64,000 nt of DNA from an uncultured Candidatus Melainabacteria bacterium (GCA_949927415.1 CATLFB010000001.1:310001-374000); one strand, 5' to 3'; positions 44,949-52,946 are shown, counted from the stretch's first letter. The notes: a model not told the origin generated them from the sequence alone. Translations and numbers: made by a program.

Positions 44949-44965
44949 TTAGTAAAGGGGAATAT

Positions 44966-45598
44966 ATGAAAAAGATTTTTACAGCAATATTAATTTTATT
45001 AGGGATTGGAATTTTTAGCGGAAATACATTCGCAAAAGATATGGCGCCGGAGCCTGAAACTTTGACTCTGCAAGGAAAAGCCGACTTTAATTGGCTTGAT
45101 ATGTCACAAATTGAGCGCGACACAATTATCAACAATTACAAAAAAATAATTTTTGGAGAAGATACTGTTTACAAATACAAGCGCAAAGATTTTAAAGCGC
45201 TTTACAAAGACTTTATCAAGGATTCCGACAACAAATCGCATTATCTTGAAACACAGCAGGGCACAACGGAAACCAGAGATTACAGATTGAGCGGATTTTT
45301 CAGCGGCAAAGTTTTAATAAGCTATGCGATTCAGTACAAAAACAATCCAAGAACTGTGTATTATTATGACGCGTTCGGACATTTGAAATATGTTGATATG
45401 ATATCAGATAATTATCCCAATTTTCCCTACTGGTCGAAACAATACCGCGTAAACGGACAAATGGTCAGCGCAATATATTTTGTATCGCATGATATGCAAT
45501 ATATGTATGAACCTGACGGAAAGTTTCAGGGCGTCTGGTTTATGGACAAAATGTACGACAGACATGCAAAGCAGACTTTGACAAGAACAAATTGGTAA
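44966..45598 (+). CDS. Secreted protein of unknown function (paralogue 1)
   Basis: A 210-residue exported protein. The start at 44966 is set by AAAGGGG 7 bases before and by the signal peptide that follows (KKIFTAILILLGIGIF, cleavage likely after FAK or FA). An earlier in-frame start at 44879 would bury the signal. The mature part is Tyr/Lys-rich and ends with repeated strands YYYDAFGHLKYVDM, YRVNGQMVSAIYFV and MYEPDGKFQGVWFMDKMY, which align with the C-terminal half of the next gene. The pattern resembles beta-rich YD-like or MORN-like hairpins, but I cannot assign a family. Confidence 0.75.
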   Translation: MKKIFTAILILLGIGIFSGNTFAKDMAPEPETLTLQGKADFNWLDMSQIERDTIINNYKKIIFGEDTVYKYKRKDFKALYKDFIKDSDNKSHYLETQQGTTETRDYRLSGFFSGKVLISYAIQYKNNPRTVYYYDAFGHLKYVDMISDNYPNFPYWSKQYRVNGQMVSAIYFVSHDMQYMYEPDGKFQGVWFMDKMYDRHAKQTLTRTNW

Positions 45599-45626
45599 GA
45601 GTTCTTATTAAAGTTAGGGCGGGATT

Positions 45627-46244
45627 ATGAAAAGATTTTCAGCGTTTTTGATATGTTTTATTTTAAATATTTTGTTGATAACTTCATTTTGCCCGCAGAC
45701 TTTTGCATACGGAATGCGTGTTGAAAAAGATTACCGCTACACAACACAGCAGGATAGAAACAAAAGGGTTGAGACATATCAAAAATATCTTAAAGAAACA
45801 GGTATTTTCGAAGAATCTCACAACGATTACAAATCTCAATTCAAGCCGCACAGAAAAGACAAAAATTACAGAGAGAACGTCAAAAACGTAAAGCATGAAA
45901 AACCTTTAACCGGAGCAAATTACAAACTAAAGGGAAATTACTATCAGATGGCTGATAAAATCCTTGCTAATTACTCTGTAATTTACGATGAGGATCCGAA
46001 GACTGAATATATTTACGATATGTTCGGAAATCTTAATGAAGTCGTGATTTTGACGGGAGAAGATTACATTCTGCCGCATTACAAGGCAGTCTATTCGTTT
46101 AATGGGTATTTGCAGAAGGTTAGATTTTTTGCAATCGACGGATATGAATACATTTTCCTTGCAGACGGAGATTTGCAGGGTGTTGTGATTGACAAAAAGC
46201 TTTACAACCGCGTAGGAAGACCCGTTAAAGTCTGGCTTCAATAA
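45627..46244 (+). CDS. Secreted protein of unknown function (paralogue 2)
   Basis: A 205-residue exported protein with signal peptide SAFLICFILNILLITSF and cleavage near TFA. Its C-terminal half YIYDMFGNLNEVVIL, YSFNGYLQKVRFF and IFLADGDLQGVVIDKKLY aligns with the preceding protein at matching spacing, so the two are a tandem duplication. The middle is highly charged (KPHRKDKNYRENVKN). It follows 28 bases after paralogue 1 and is probably co-transcribed. Function unknown; likely periplasmic. Confidence 0.75.
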   Translation: MKRFSAFLICFILNILLITSFCPQTFAYGMRVEKDYRYTTQQDRNKRVETYQKYLKETGIFEESHNDYKSQFKPHRKDKNYRENVKNVKHEKPLTGANYKLKGNYYQMADKILANYSVIYDEDPKTEYIYDMFGNLNEVVILTGEDYILPHYKAVYSFNGYLQKVRFFAIDGYEYIFLADGDLQGVVIDKKLYNRVGRPVKVWLQ

Positions 46245-46256
46245 TTTGACTAAATT

Positions 46257-47033
46257 CTACCATGGAAGATTTTTCCAGTAGGATTTGGAATTATCTTCCG
46301 GCGAAACATCGTTTACTGCATACCATGCACATCCCATTCCGTTTAGAAGCTGGGTTGAATTTTTATTACAGGGAAAGCCGGCTAAATGCACATTTGTTTC
46401 ATTTTCTAATTCCTCGTCAGTATATCTTCGGGATTCTTTTAAGGGTTTTATCTGGTCTGTAGAATCCATCACCCGAAACTCAAATATATCAAAACCAAGC
46501 CTGTTTGGTTTTGAATAAGGCCCGTTTGTATCAACATAAATTCGAATGTGATTCATGTTTATATGAATCCCTACACTGCTCCCGTCAGGCAAAACTTTCA
46601 CGGCCGTCGGAGCATCCTTACCGATATTTGAAGTAATTGTTTTTGTTTTAGTATAATTCGTCATCGGATACATTGATTTTTCATAAGTTTTCATGATTTT
46701 CAGATTATTATAGAATTCATCAATGAAACGCTTTGCCTCCGGGTACTCTACCCCGTTATAAGTAGCAAAAGCAGCACGAACATTTGAAACGCCAAGCGAG
46801 GCTTTTGTCATTAGATAGGCGTTAGAAATATTTGCATAAGATTTCTTGAGACCGGTCTGAAGAACTTTAGCCTGATAATTTTTTATAAGTTGAGGAATTG
46901 TCATCGAGGCAACGATTCCGATAATGCCGAGAGTAATTAAAACTTCCGCTAACGTAAACCCTAAAACCCTTGAAAGGAGCTTATTTTCGGGTCCCCCCTC
47001 CCCCGTAAATTCAGTCATACCGTACGTTTTCAT
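46257..47033 (-). CDS. Type IV pilin-like protein, class B, leader locked in frame
   Basis: A 258-residue pilin-like protein. The ATG at 47033 follows AAGGAG at 6 bases. The leader MKTYGMTEFTGEGGPENK matches the phase-variable leaders elsewhere, but its G run is broken by an A (G5-A-G6) and is in frame with the pilin. Gly at -1 and Glu at +5 are canonical (LG/FTLAEVLITLG). The globular part contains YVDTNGPYSKPNRLGFDIFE and ends SYWKNLPW (class B). This is the only member of the tract group expected to be constitutively in frame, and it shows what the ON form of the others looks like. Confidence 0.9.
   Translation of the reverse strand: MKTYGMTEFTGEGGPENKLLSRVLGFTLAEVLITLGIIGIVASMTIPQLIKNYQAKVLQTGLKKSYANISNAYLMTKASLGVSNVRAAFATYNGVEYPEAKRFIDEFYNNLKIMKTYEKSMYPMTNYTKTKTITSNIGKDAPTAVKVLPDGSSVGIHINMNHIRIYVDTNGPYSKPNRLGFDIFEFRVMDSTDQIKPLKESRRYTDEELENETNVHLAGFPCNKNSTQLLNGMGCAWYAVNDVSPEDNSKSYWKNLPW
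46993..47004 (-). repeat. Interrupted G tract (G5-A-G6), stabilised leader
   Basis: The plus strand reads C6-T-C5. The position is equivalent to the pure G12 tracts at 25216, 29440 and 50629. The single interruption should suppress slippage and the reading frame is ON. Confidence 0.8.
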
Positions 47034-47108
47034 ACTTCGCTCCTTGTTTTTAAATACAAAATTAATACCTTTTTATATACATTATCTTGAATATTTTTGC
47101 AATATTAA

Positions 47109-47129
47109 AAAGCCTCTTATCGAGGCTTT
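47109..47129 (-). terminator. Terminator overlapping the end of the M16 peptidase gene
   Basis: Stem AAAGCCTC / GAGGCTTT with a 5-base loop; the TAA stop of the peptidase gene is inside the hairpin. On the minus strand a TTTTTAATATT tail follows. Confidence 0.8.
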
Positions 47130-49711
47130 ACTACAGAATATACATAATTATTTGTGAAATATTTGTTTGCGGTTTCAATGATATCCGCTTCGGTTACGGA
47201 ATTTATGAGTTTGATGTATTCGTCCCTGAACTCATATCCTCGCCCGCTTGCTTCAAACCAGCCGAGATTTGAGGCTTTGTCAAGATTGGTTTCAAGCGAA
47301 ATTATGTAGTTTCCGATAAGTTTGTCTTTGGCTTCTTTGAGTTCTTTGCTGCCGACAAATTCCTTTTTCAGCCGGAAAACTTCTTCTAAAAGCTTTGTTT
47401 TGGCACAATCGAGATTTTCGGGATTTGTGCCGATGTAGACTACAAAAGCGCCTTTCAAAATATTCGGGCCGTAGCTTGAGCCGAGTTGATAGGCAAGACC
47501 TTCCTGATCGCGAAGATTCTTGAACAGTCTTGAACTCATGCCGGTTCCGAGCAGTGAATCTATGACCTGCAACGCGGCATAATCTTTTTTGTTCAAGACA
47601 CCCGGCGCCTGCCAGGCGATAAAAATCCAGTCGGTTTTGGTTTCCGGCATAATTTTCACGGCTTGCTTTTGAGAAGTCAGTCTGCCGATTCTGTTGGAAT
47701 AGAGATTATAATCAAATTTTTCGCCATTTTTACCTGAAAATATTTTTGTGAAATCTTTTATAACTTTTTCGTTGTCAACGTTGCCGTTAATTGAAATCAC
47801 GACATTTTGCGGGGCGAAAATTTTGCCGTAATAATCCGCCAAATCCTGATGGGTAATTTTCGGATAAGTTTTTTCAAAAATCTTGCTCGTATACGAATAC
47901 GGAGAACCTTCAAAAATTAAGTCTTTGTAGTTTTCGATTGCAACCTGCAGCGGGATATCGCGGTTGCGCTTAATGGCGTTCAGTTTGTCGCTTTTTGCTT
48001 TTTCAATTTCGTAATCGTCAAAGGTTGCGTTGTTTAAAACTTCATTCAAGATTTCGATAGTTTTGTCGTACTCGGGTTTTGTTGTCAAAACATCAACCGT
48101 AAATGCATCTGCCCTTACTGCAGGTTCGATTTTAATTCCGTTATCCTCAAGAACTCTTGCAAGTTCGGCAGAAGAATATTTCCGCGTGCCTTTCATCATA
48201 ACATCTGCCGTCAAAACAGATGTTCCGGGGATTTTGTCAAGGAAAGTTCCGCCTTTTGCAAGAATGCTTACGGCAATAATTTCGTTAACATCATTTGGCG
48301 TAATCAGCAAATCCGCACCGTTTGAAAGTTTGTATTTTTTTGTTTGGGAATTTTCACTGACAAGTTTTGCGGGTGCTGCTTCTTTTGCAGGAGTTTTTGA
48401 AGATATTTCAACTTCTTTTGAAGATTCCGGCAGAACTATTGAAATCGCAGACTTTTCAACTCCGAGATATTTAACTGCCATGCGCTTTACATCCTCCGCC
48501 GTCACCTTTTTAATATTTTCAAGATAATTTTTGTAGAATCTTATATCGTTTGCAGTAACCATTGTGTAGCCGATTTCCTGCGCTATATTTGAAATAGATT
48601 CACGTGCATAATATGTGTCGCGCTCGATTATATTTTTTGCCAAATCAAGCTGGGAAGTTGTGACGCCGTTTTTTTGAATATTTTTTATCTCTTCAAAAAT
48701 TGCATCTTCAAGCTTCTTTTCGTTACCCGGCGTGAAGTTAGCCGACACATAGAAAATTCCGTCATCCCTGAATCCGGAATTTGACGCACCTATTGAAAAC
48801 GCAAGCTGTTTAGAATCTTTTATATTCCTATAAAAAACAGACGAACGGCCATCTCCCAGAATCGTCGATAAAACATCCAACGCATAAGAATCGTTGTTTG
48901 TGATTTTAACACCGCGAAATCCTATTAGCATATAACCCGATTGAGCGGGAAGATACGCTGTTTTTCGCGCTTGTTTTACAAGAGGTTTTTCTGATTCAAA
49001 ATCTTCTTTCAAAACCTTTTTGTAATCGCATTTAAAATCTTTTTTAACAAGTTCAAGCGCATGTTCACTATCAACATCCCCGACGATTACTGTCACCATG
49101 TTTGATGGGACATAAAACTGATTGTAGTAGTTCATAATTTCATCGCGCTGGATTGTGCTTATGATATCGCGCGTGCCGATAACTTTGCGCTTGTATGGGT
49201 GGTTTGTGTAAAGCATTGAAATCAGGTTTTCATACACAACATTTCTGGGAGAAGTTTCGTCCTTTGAAATTTCTTCAATAACGACTTTTCTTTCTTTTTC
49301 AAGCTGCTGGCGCGGAACAAGCGGGTTCAGAAGCATATCCGCATGCAATTCCATTGCAAGATCAAAGTAATTGGATGGAATTGTTATGTAATAATGCGTG
49401 AAATCTTTGCTTGTTGCGGCGTTTGTAATTGCGCCTTTTGTTTCGAGAATTTTGTCAAATTCGCCGGGGGCATGGTTTTTAGAGCCTTTAAAGAAAAGAT
49501 GCTCAAGAAAATGCGAAACGCCGTTGTTTTTATCGTTTTCGTTTATTGAGCCTGTGCGAATCCATGTATCTACAGTTACAATCGGATTTGAGCGAACTTC
49601 TTTAATAATCACCGTCTGCCCGTTTTCGAGATTATAAACTGCGGCTTCGTTTGCAAAAACACCGCTTCCAATAACAAATGCAATGAAAATAAATAAGATT
49701 TTTTTCATCAT
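47117..49711 (-). CDS. Secreted M16-family zinc metallopeptidase (two tandem halves)
   Basis: An 864-residue exported protease-like protein. The signal peptide KKILFIFIAFVIGSGVFA is followed by an active M16 unit with the inverted zinc motif HFLEHLFFKG (HxxEH) near residue 66 and a distal Glu in the following helices, then a second M16-like half from about residue 440 (KYKLSNGADLLITPNDVNEI) that lacks HxxEH, as in M16 proteins with one active and one inactive half. Such proteins clear peptides in the periplasm or process outer-membrane cargo. GAGGGGAT precedes the ATG; two adjacent Met codons are possible starts. Confidence 0.92.
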   Translation of the reverse strand: MMKKILFIFIAFVIGSGVFANEAAVYNLENGQTVIIKEVRSNPIVTVDTWIRTGSINENDKNNGVSHFLEHLFFKGSKNHAPGEFDKILETKGAITNAATSKDFTHYYITIPSNYFDLAMELHADMLLNPLVPRQQLEKERKVVIEEISKDETSPRNVVYENLISMLYTNHPYKRKVIGTRDIISTIQRDEIMNYYNQFYVPSNMVTVIVGDVDSEHALELVKKDFKCDYKKVLKEDFESEKPLVKQARKTAYLPAQSGYMLIGFRGVKITNNDSYALDVLSTILGDGRSSVFYRNIKDSKQLAFSIGASNSGFRDDGIFYVSANFTPGNEKKLEDAIFEEIKNIQKNGVTTSQLDLAKNIIERDTYYARESISNIAQEIGYTMVTANDIRFYKNYLENIKKVTAEDVKRMAVKYLGVEKSAISIVLPESSKEVEISSKTPAKEAAPAKLVSENSQTKKYKLSNGADLLITPNDVNEIIAVSILAKGGTFLDKIPGTSVLTADVMMKGTRKYSSAELARVLEDNGIKIEPAVRADAFTVDVLTTKPEYDKTIEILNEVLNNATFDDYEIEKAKSDKLNAIKRNRDIPLQVAIENYKDLIFEGSPYSYTSKIFEKTYPKITHQDLADYYGKIFAPQNVVISINGNVDNEKVIKDFTKIFSGKNGEKFDYNLYSNRIGRLTSQKQAVKIMPETKTDWIFIAWQAPGVLNKKDYAALQVIDSLLGTGMSSRLFKNLRDQEGLAYQLGSSYGPNILKGAFVVYIGTNPENLDCAKTKLLEEVFRLKKEFVGSKELKEAKDKLIGNYIISLETNLDKASNLGWFEASGRGYEFRDEYIKLINSVTEADIIETANKYFTNNYVYSVVKPR

Positions 49712-49828
49712 ATCCCCTCTCCTGTTTTGTTAGATTATTGCACTCATTATAGCACAAAATGCAAAGTTTTTAAAACCGGACAGTCGGGATATTGACAATC
49801 AAAAATTCACTCATAAATAGATTTCAGA

Positions 49829-50644
49829 TTACCAAGGATAATCTTTAGGAAACTTCCAGTTGTTATATTGTAAAAGCTTTGCACAATATGGTGCACTCGG
49901 GTTTCCTTTACGGCATCCGTAACGAGAATGGGTTATCAACTTTTCGTACGTCCCGTCCCAATTGAAAGCATAAGGCTCTACAGTGGTCTTACGATTCAAT
50001 GAGCGGTGAATAACGTTCCCGTCCTCATCCATACCGTCAATTTTATTAAACTGAAAAGCAAAAGAATTTCTTAAGCCCGGCTCATATTTTCCGTTTATAT
50101 AATAGACAATATCCCCGCCGTTTTGATCATATCTAAAAATAAACATCCCGCCTGATGTAAGGTAAACACAGACTTTATTCTCAATACAGTTGTCATAACG
50201 ATTATATTTCAGATGTGGCAGAAAATATTTGTTTAGAAATTCAAGATTTTCCTCATAAGTTAAATCTTTACGCTCACCCATCCAGTTTTCGACATCTCCG
50301 TATTCAACAATAGCAAATTGAACAGCATTATTAATCGTATTGTAAAATTTGTGAACCTTAGCGGCTGCCGCTTCTTTCTGCGCATTTCCAATGACCGACG
50401 GAAGAGTCATCGCAGCAACTATTCCGATGATTCCGAGTGTAATCAGAACTTCCGCCAAAGTAAATGCGTGCAAATATTTCCCTGCCGGATTATTTCCGTA
50501 CCCAATCCTTTTACTTTTAGCAAACGTAAATTCCTGCCTGTGATTATTCGAAAAACCACCGGCAAAATTCGCATTTTTCACTGATGCAAAACAGTTAAAA
50601 AACCCTTTAAGAGAGCAGTTACCGGACGCCCCCCCCCCCCGCAA
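49829..50644 (-). CDS. Type IV pilin-like protein, class A (phase-OFF leader)
   Basis: Pilin-like protein with HA/FTLAEVLITLGIIGIVAAMT. The globular domain has NGGDIVYYINGKYEPGLRNS and ends LQYNNWKFPKDYPW (class A). The listed start is a TTG within the tract region. The real start is probably the ATG at 50672, after TAAGGAG and a TTGCAT/TATAAT promoter, but G12 leaves it one base out of frame; 11 or 14 G residues would give about 280 residues. The stretch QEFTFAK ahead of the cleavage site resembles a decayed second copy of FTLAE. Confidence 0.8.
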   Translation of the reverse strand: MRGGGASGNCSLKGFFNCFASVKNANFAGGFSNNHRQEFTFAKSKRIGYGNNPAGKYLHAFTLAEVLITLGIIGIVAAMTLPSVIGNAQKEAAAAKVHKFYNTINNAVQFAIVEYGDVENWMGERKDLTYEENLEFLNKYFLPHLKYNRYDNCIENKVCVYLTSGGMFIFRYDQNGGDIVYYINGKYEPGLRNSFAFQFNKIDGMDEDGNVIHRSLNRKTTVEPYAFNWDGTYEKLITHSRYGCRKGNPSAPYCAKLLQYNNWKFPKDYPW

Positions 50645-50672
50645 ATTCAGTCATAGTCATCATTTCAGACAT
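50619..50672 (-). other. Leader reading frame containing the G12 tract
   Basis: Leader MSEMMTMTEFAGGGGVR from the ATG at 50672 with TAAGGAG at 5 bases; it stops at 50619-50621. The sequence MTEFAGGGG matches the locked leader at 47033 (MTEFTGEGG) and the leader at 29483 (MIEFAGGGG). Confidence 0.7.
50629..50640 (-). repeat. G12 homopolymer tract, putative phase-variation switch
   Basis: Twelve C residues on the plus strand (G12 coding) in the leader of the pilin gene at 49829. Length 11 or 14 would be ON. Confidence 0.82.
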
Positions 50673-50708
50673 CCAAGCTCCTTAATTCATTTAACTCTGT
50701 ACATATAA

Positions 50709-50737
50709 ATTATAAATTATTTTTCAAAAAAATGCAA
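50709..50737 (-). promoter_or_regulatory. Promoter of the G12-tract pilin gene
   Basis: On the minus strand, TTGCAT (50737-50732), 17-base spacer, TATAAT (50714-50709), 37 bases before the leader ATG at 50672. A near-consensus promoter shows that the leader, with its tract, is transcribed. Confidence 0.65.
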
Positions 50738-50747
50738 GATACAGAAT

Positions 50748-51017
50748 TTACCACTTCATCATTTTTTTGAAAACAATAATACCTGTGGTTGCCGCCGCCG
50801 CAACGAGGGTAAGAATTACTGAAAGAGGCGTTTTTCTTTTGTTTTCAAACTTTTGTGAATTTTCGGATTTGTAAATATCATGAGAAATTTGGCGAAACTG
50901 GCTTTCTGCCGCTCTATCCGAGTAAAGCTGAGGCTTATGAAGAGCGTTCGGAGGGGTCAAAACCCCGACATTTAACGTGCTTTTAGGCACAATATTATTT
51001 TCTGCACCATTTACCAT
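50748..51017 (-). CDS. Hypothetical small protein with C-terminal membrane anchor
   Basis: An 89-residue protein of unknown function. The first 60 residues are polar (Asn, Ser, Gln, Lys), with SRAAESQ-like helical content, and the C-terminus is a single hydrophobic helix SVILTLVAAAATTGIIVF followed by KKMMKW, a tail-anchor layout. No good Shine-Dalgarno precedes the ATG at 51017. It is divergent from the Fur-family gene. The gene call is less sure than its neighbours. Confidence 0.55.
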   Translation of the reverse strand: MVNGAENNIVPKSTLNVGVLTPPNALHKPQLYSDRAAESQFRQISHDIYKSENSQKFENKRKTPLSVILTLVAAAATTGIIVFKKMMKW

Positions 51018-51077
51018 ATTTATATAAAAACATGGAAATAAAAAAAATTGCGCGAATGTTATAAAATTTAAAAATCC

Positions 51078-51106
51078 TTGACAAAATTTTCAGGCTAAAT
51101 TAAAAT
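51078..51106 (+). promoter_or_regulatory. Promoter and possible Per/Fur box of the O2-defence cluster
   Basis: TTGACA (51078-51083), 17-base spacer, TAAAAT (51101-51106). Just downstream, at about 51108-51125, is an A/T-rich imperfect inverted repeat TTATTATTGATTATAA that resembles a PerR/Fur box and would overlap the transcription start, suggesting autoregulation. Confidence 0.6.
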
Positions 51107-51136
51107 GAGAATTATTATTGATTATAAGTGGAAATT

Positions 51137-51517
51137 ATGAATTATTCAAAGCAACGGGAAATTATTCTTGATACTTTAAAAGAAAATGTTGTACATCCGA
51201 CAGCGGAATTTTTGTATGAAAAAGTCAGGGAAAAGGATTCGAAAATCAGCCTTGCGACATTGTACAGAAATCTTAACCAGCTTGCACAAAACAAAATTAT
51301 CAAAAAAATTGACGGGCTTGAAACTTCGTCGCACTTCGATCATAATACACATGCGCACTATCATTTTATATGCTCAAAATGCAAACGCGTTTTTGACATA
51401 GACGCTGATGTTGCGCCGAATTTGATTATTAATACAGAAAGTAAAACAGGTTTTACAATCCAGAATCATGATATTACATTTTCCGGTATCTGTGCGGATT
51501 GTAAGAATAAGCAGTAA
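51137..51517 (+). CDS. Fur-family regulator, PerR-like
   Basis: A metal-sensing repressor of the Fur superfamily, 126 residues. The winged helix includes [18 protein letters not shown] (recognition helix), followed by the regulatory metal site [17 protein letters not shown] and a second Cys pair CADC that together form the structural zinc site. The clustering with rubredoxin and flavodiiron genes favours a PerR-type peroxide sensor over iron-sensing Fur. The ATG at 51137 is taken; an in-frame GTG at 51128 is also possible. A box-like sequence sits at its own promoter. Confidence 0.88.
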   Translation: MNYSKQREIILDTLKENVVHPTAEFLYEKVREKDSKISLATLYRNLNQLAQNKIIKKIDGLETSSHFDHNTHAHYHFICSKCKRVFDIDADVAPNLIINTESKTGFTIQNHDITFSGICADCKNKQ

Positions 51518-51528
51518 AGGAGAGAAAA

Positions 51529-51666
51529 ATGGAAAAATATTTATGCACAGTTTGCGGATACGTTTACGACCCTGCAGAAAACGACAATGTAGAGTTTGAA
51601 AACCTTCCGGAAGATTACACATGCCCGCTTTGCAACGTTGGCAAAGACATGTTTGAAAAAGCATAA
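51529..51666 (+). CDS. Rubredoxin
   Basis: A 45-residue one-iron electron carrier. The two knuckles are exact: [17 protein letters not shown] (CxxCG) and [14 protein letters not shown] (CPLC). It is slightly shorter than the usual 52-54 residues, with a compact middle (FENLPED). AAAGGAGAG precedes the ATG. It lies between the Fur-family and flavodiiron genes and most likely supplies electrons to the flavodiiron protein for O2 reduction. Confidence 0.95.
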   Translation: MEKYLCTVCGYVYDPAENDNVEFENLPEDYTCPLCNVGKDMFEKA

Positions 51667-51724
51667 TTTTTATGGCTTTGCATTACGCAAAGCCTTTTTA
51701 GACGCTACCTAAAAGGAGAAACTG

Positions 51725-52909
51725 ATGAAATTTCAAGAGATTAAAAATAACATTTACTACTGCGGATTAAACGATTGCGACAGAAGAATTTTTGACGAAC
51801 TTATTCCGCTTGAACATGGTACAAGCTACAATTCATATCTTGTAAAAGGTTCTGAAAAAACAGCAATTATCGACACAATGTATCCGCCCAAAACCAAAGA
51901 ATATTTAAAAAGATTAGCAGATAACCAGATTGGAAAAGTAGATTACATCATAGCAAACCACGGCGAACAAGACCATTCAGGTTCAATTCCGGCGCTTTTG
52001 GAAAAATACCCGAACGCAATTGTTTTGACTAATGCTAAAGTTGCGGAAAACATCAAAAACATGCTTTTTGTTCCGGAAGAAAAGATTAGAGTAATCGCTG
52101 ATGGCGAAGAAGTTTCACTTGGCGACAAAACTTTGAAATTCATCTTTGCGCCCGGTGTTCACTGGCCTGATACAATGTTTACTTATATTAAAGAAGATAA
52201 TGTACTTTGCACATGCGACTTTTTGGGCGCGCACTATACATTTTCAGATGTTTTTGCGGCAGAAAGCAAAGAGCTTGAACACAGCGCAAAACGTTATTAT
52301 GCAGAGATTATGATGCCATTTAGAACAATGAGCAAAAAATACACAGCAATGATTAAAGAAATGAATGTTGATATTATTTTGCCAAGCCATGGACCGGTTT
52401 ATACAAACCCTTCATTTATACTTGATTTGTACACGGATTGGACTGCTGATGCGCCGAAAAACCTTGTTGCACTGCCTTACGTTTCAATGTATGAAAGCAC
52501 AAAGGAAATGGTTGATTATTTGAGTGCAAAATTAAACGAAAAAGGTATTGAAACATTCAAATTTGATATTGTGGACGATGATTTGGGCGATTTGGCAATG
52601 GCATTAGTTGATGCGGCGACAATTGTTATGGGAACGTCAATGGTTCTTGCAGGGCCTCACCCGATGGCAGTTAATGTTGCATATCTTGCATCAGTCTTAA
52701 GACCGAAAGCTAAGTTTGCGTCTCTAATCGGTTCATACGGCTGGGGCGGCAAATTGTTTGATTTGATTGCACAGCTTTTAGCACCGTTGAAGCTTGATTT
52801 AATCGAGCCTTTGCAGGTTAAAGGAAAGCCGAAAGAGGAAGACTTCAAAAAGCTTGATGAGATGGCGGAAAGCATTTTTGAAAAGCACAAATCAATCGAA
52901 TTGGTATAA
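51725..52909 (+). CDS. Flavodiiron protein (FprA-type O2/NO reductase)
   Basis: A 394-residue class A flavodiiron protein that reduces O2 to water (and often NO to N2O) in anaerobes. The N-terminal beta-lactamase-like domain has the diiron ligands in NHGEQDHSGS near residue 79, the His of PGVHWPDTM and the Asp of CTCDFLGAHY, with a later His in LPSHGPVY. The C-terminal flavodoxin domain binds FMN (LVALPYVSMYESTKEMV; then GTSMVLAGPHPMA; IGSYGWGGK). AAAAGGAGAA precedes the ATG. It is the last gene of the Fur-rubredoxin-flavodiiron cluster and has its own terminator. Confidence 0.95.
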   Translation: MKFQEIKNNIYYCGLNDCDRRIFDELIPLEHGTSYNSYLVKGSEKTAIIDTMYPPKTKEYLKRLADNQIGKVDYIIANHGEQDHSGSIPALLEKYPNAIVLTNAKVAENIKNMLFVPEEKIRVIADGEEVSLGDKTLKFIFAPGVHWPDTMFTYIKEDNVLCTCDFLGAHYTFSDVFAAESKELEHSAKRYYAEIMMPFRTMSKKYTAMIKEMNVDIILPSHGPVYTNPSFILDLYTDWTADAPKNLVALPYVSMYESTKEMVDYLSAKLNEKGIETFKFDIVDDDLGDLAMALVDAATIVMGTSMVLAGPHPMAVNVAYLASVLRPKAKFASLIGSYGWGGKLFDLIAQLLAPLKLDLIEPLQVKGKPKEEDFKKLDEMAESIFEKHKSIELV

Positions 52910-52916
52910 CAAATTT

Positions 52917-52946
52917 TACCCTCACATTTTGTGAGGGTATTTTTTA
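52917..52946 (+). terminator. Terminator of the flavodiiron operon
   Basis: Perfect 9-bp stem TACCCTCAC / GTGAGGGTA with a 5-base loop, followed by a T-run. Confidence 0.9.

Noticed and set aside
44879-44965. N-terminal extension of the secreted paralogue starting at 44879
   Set aside because: It would cover the promoter and place 29 residues before a clear signal peptide; the ATG at 44966 has AAAGGGG at the right distance.
7898-50640. Dismissing the G/C tracts as assembly noise
   Set aside because: Length errors are possible, but the tracts themselves occur at the same place in a conserved leader at several unlinked loci, always followed by a frame that is open only in the pilin phase. Noise would not create that arrangement.
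24374-50672. Diversity-generating retroelement acting on the pilins
   Set aside because: No reverse transcriptase or template repeat is visible; the variable feature is tract length, not adenine-directed substitution.
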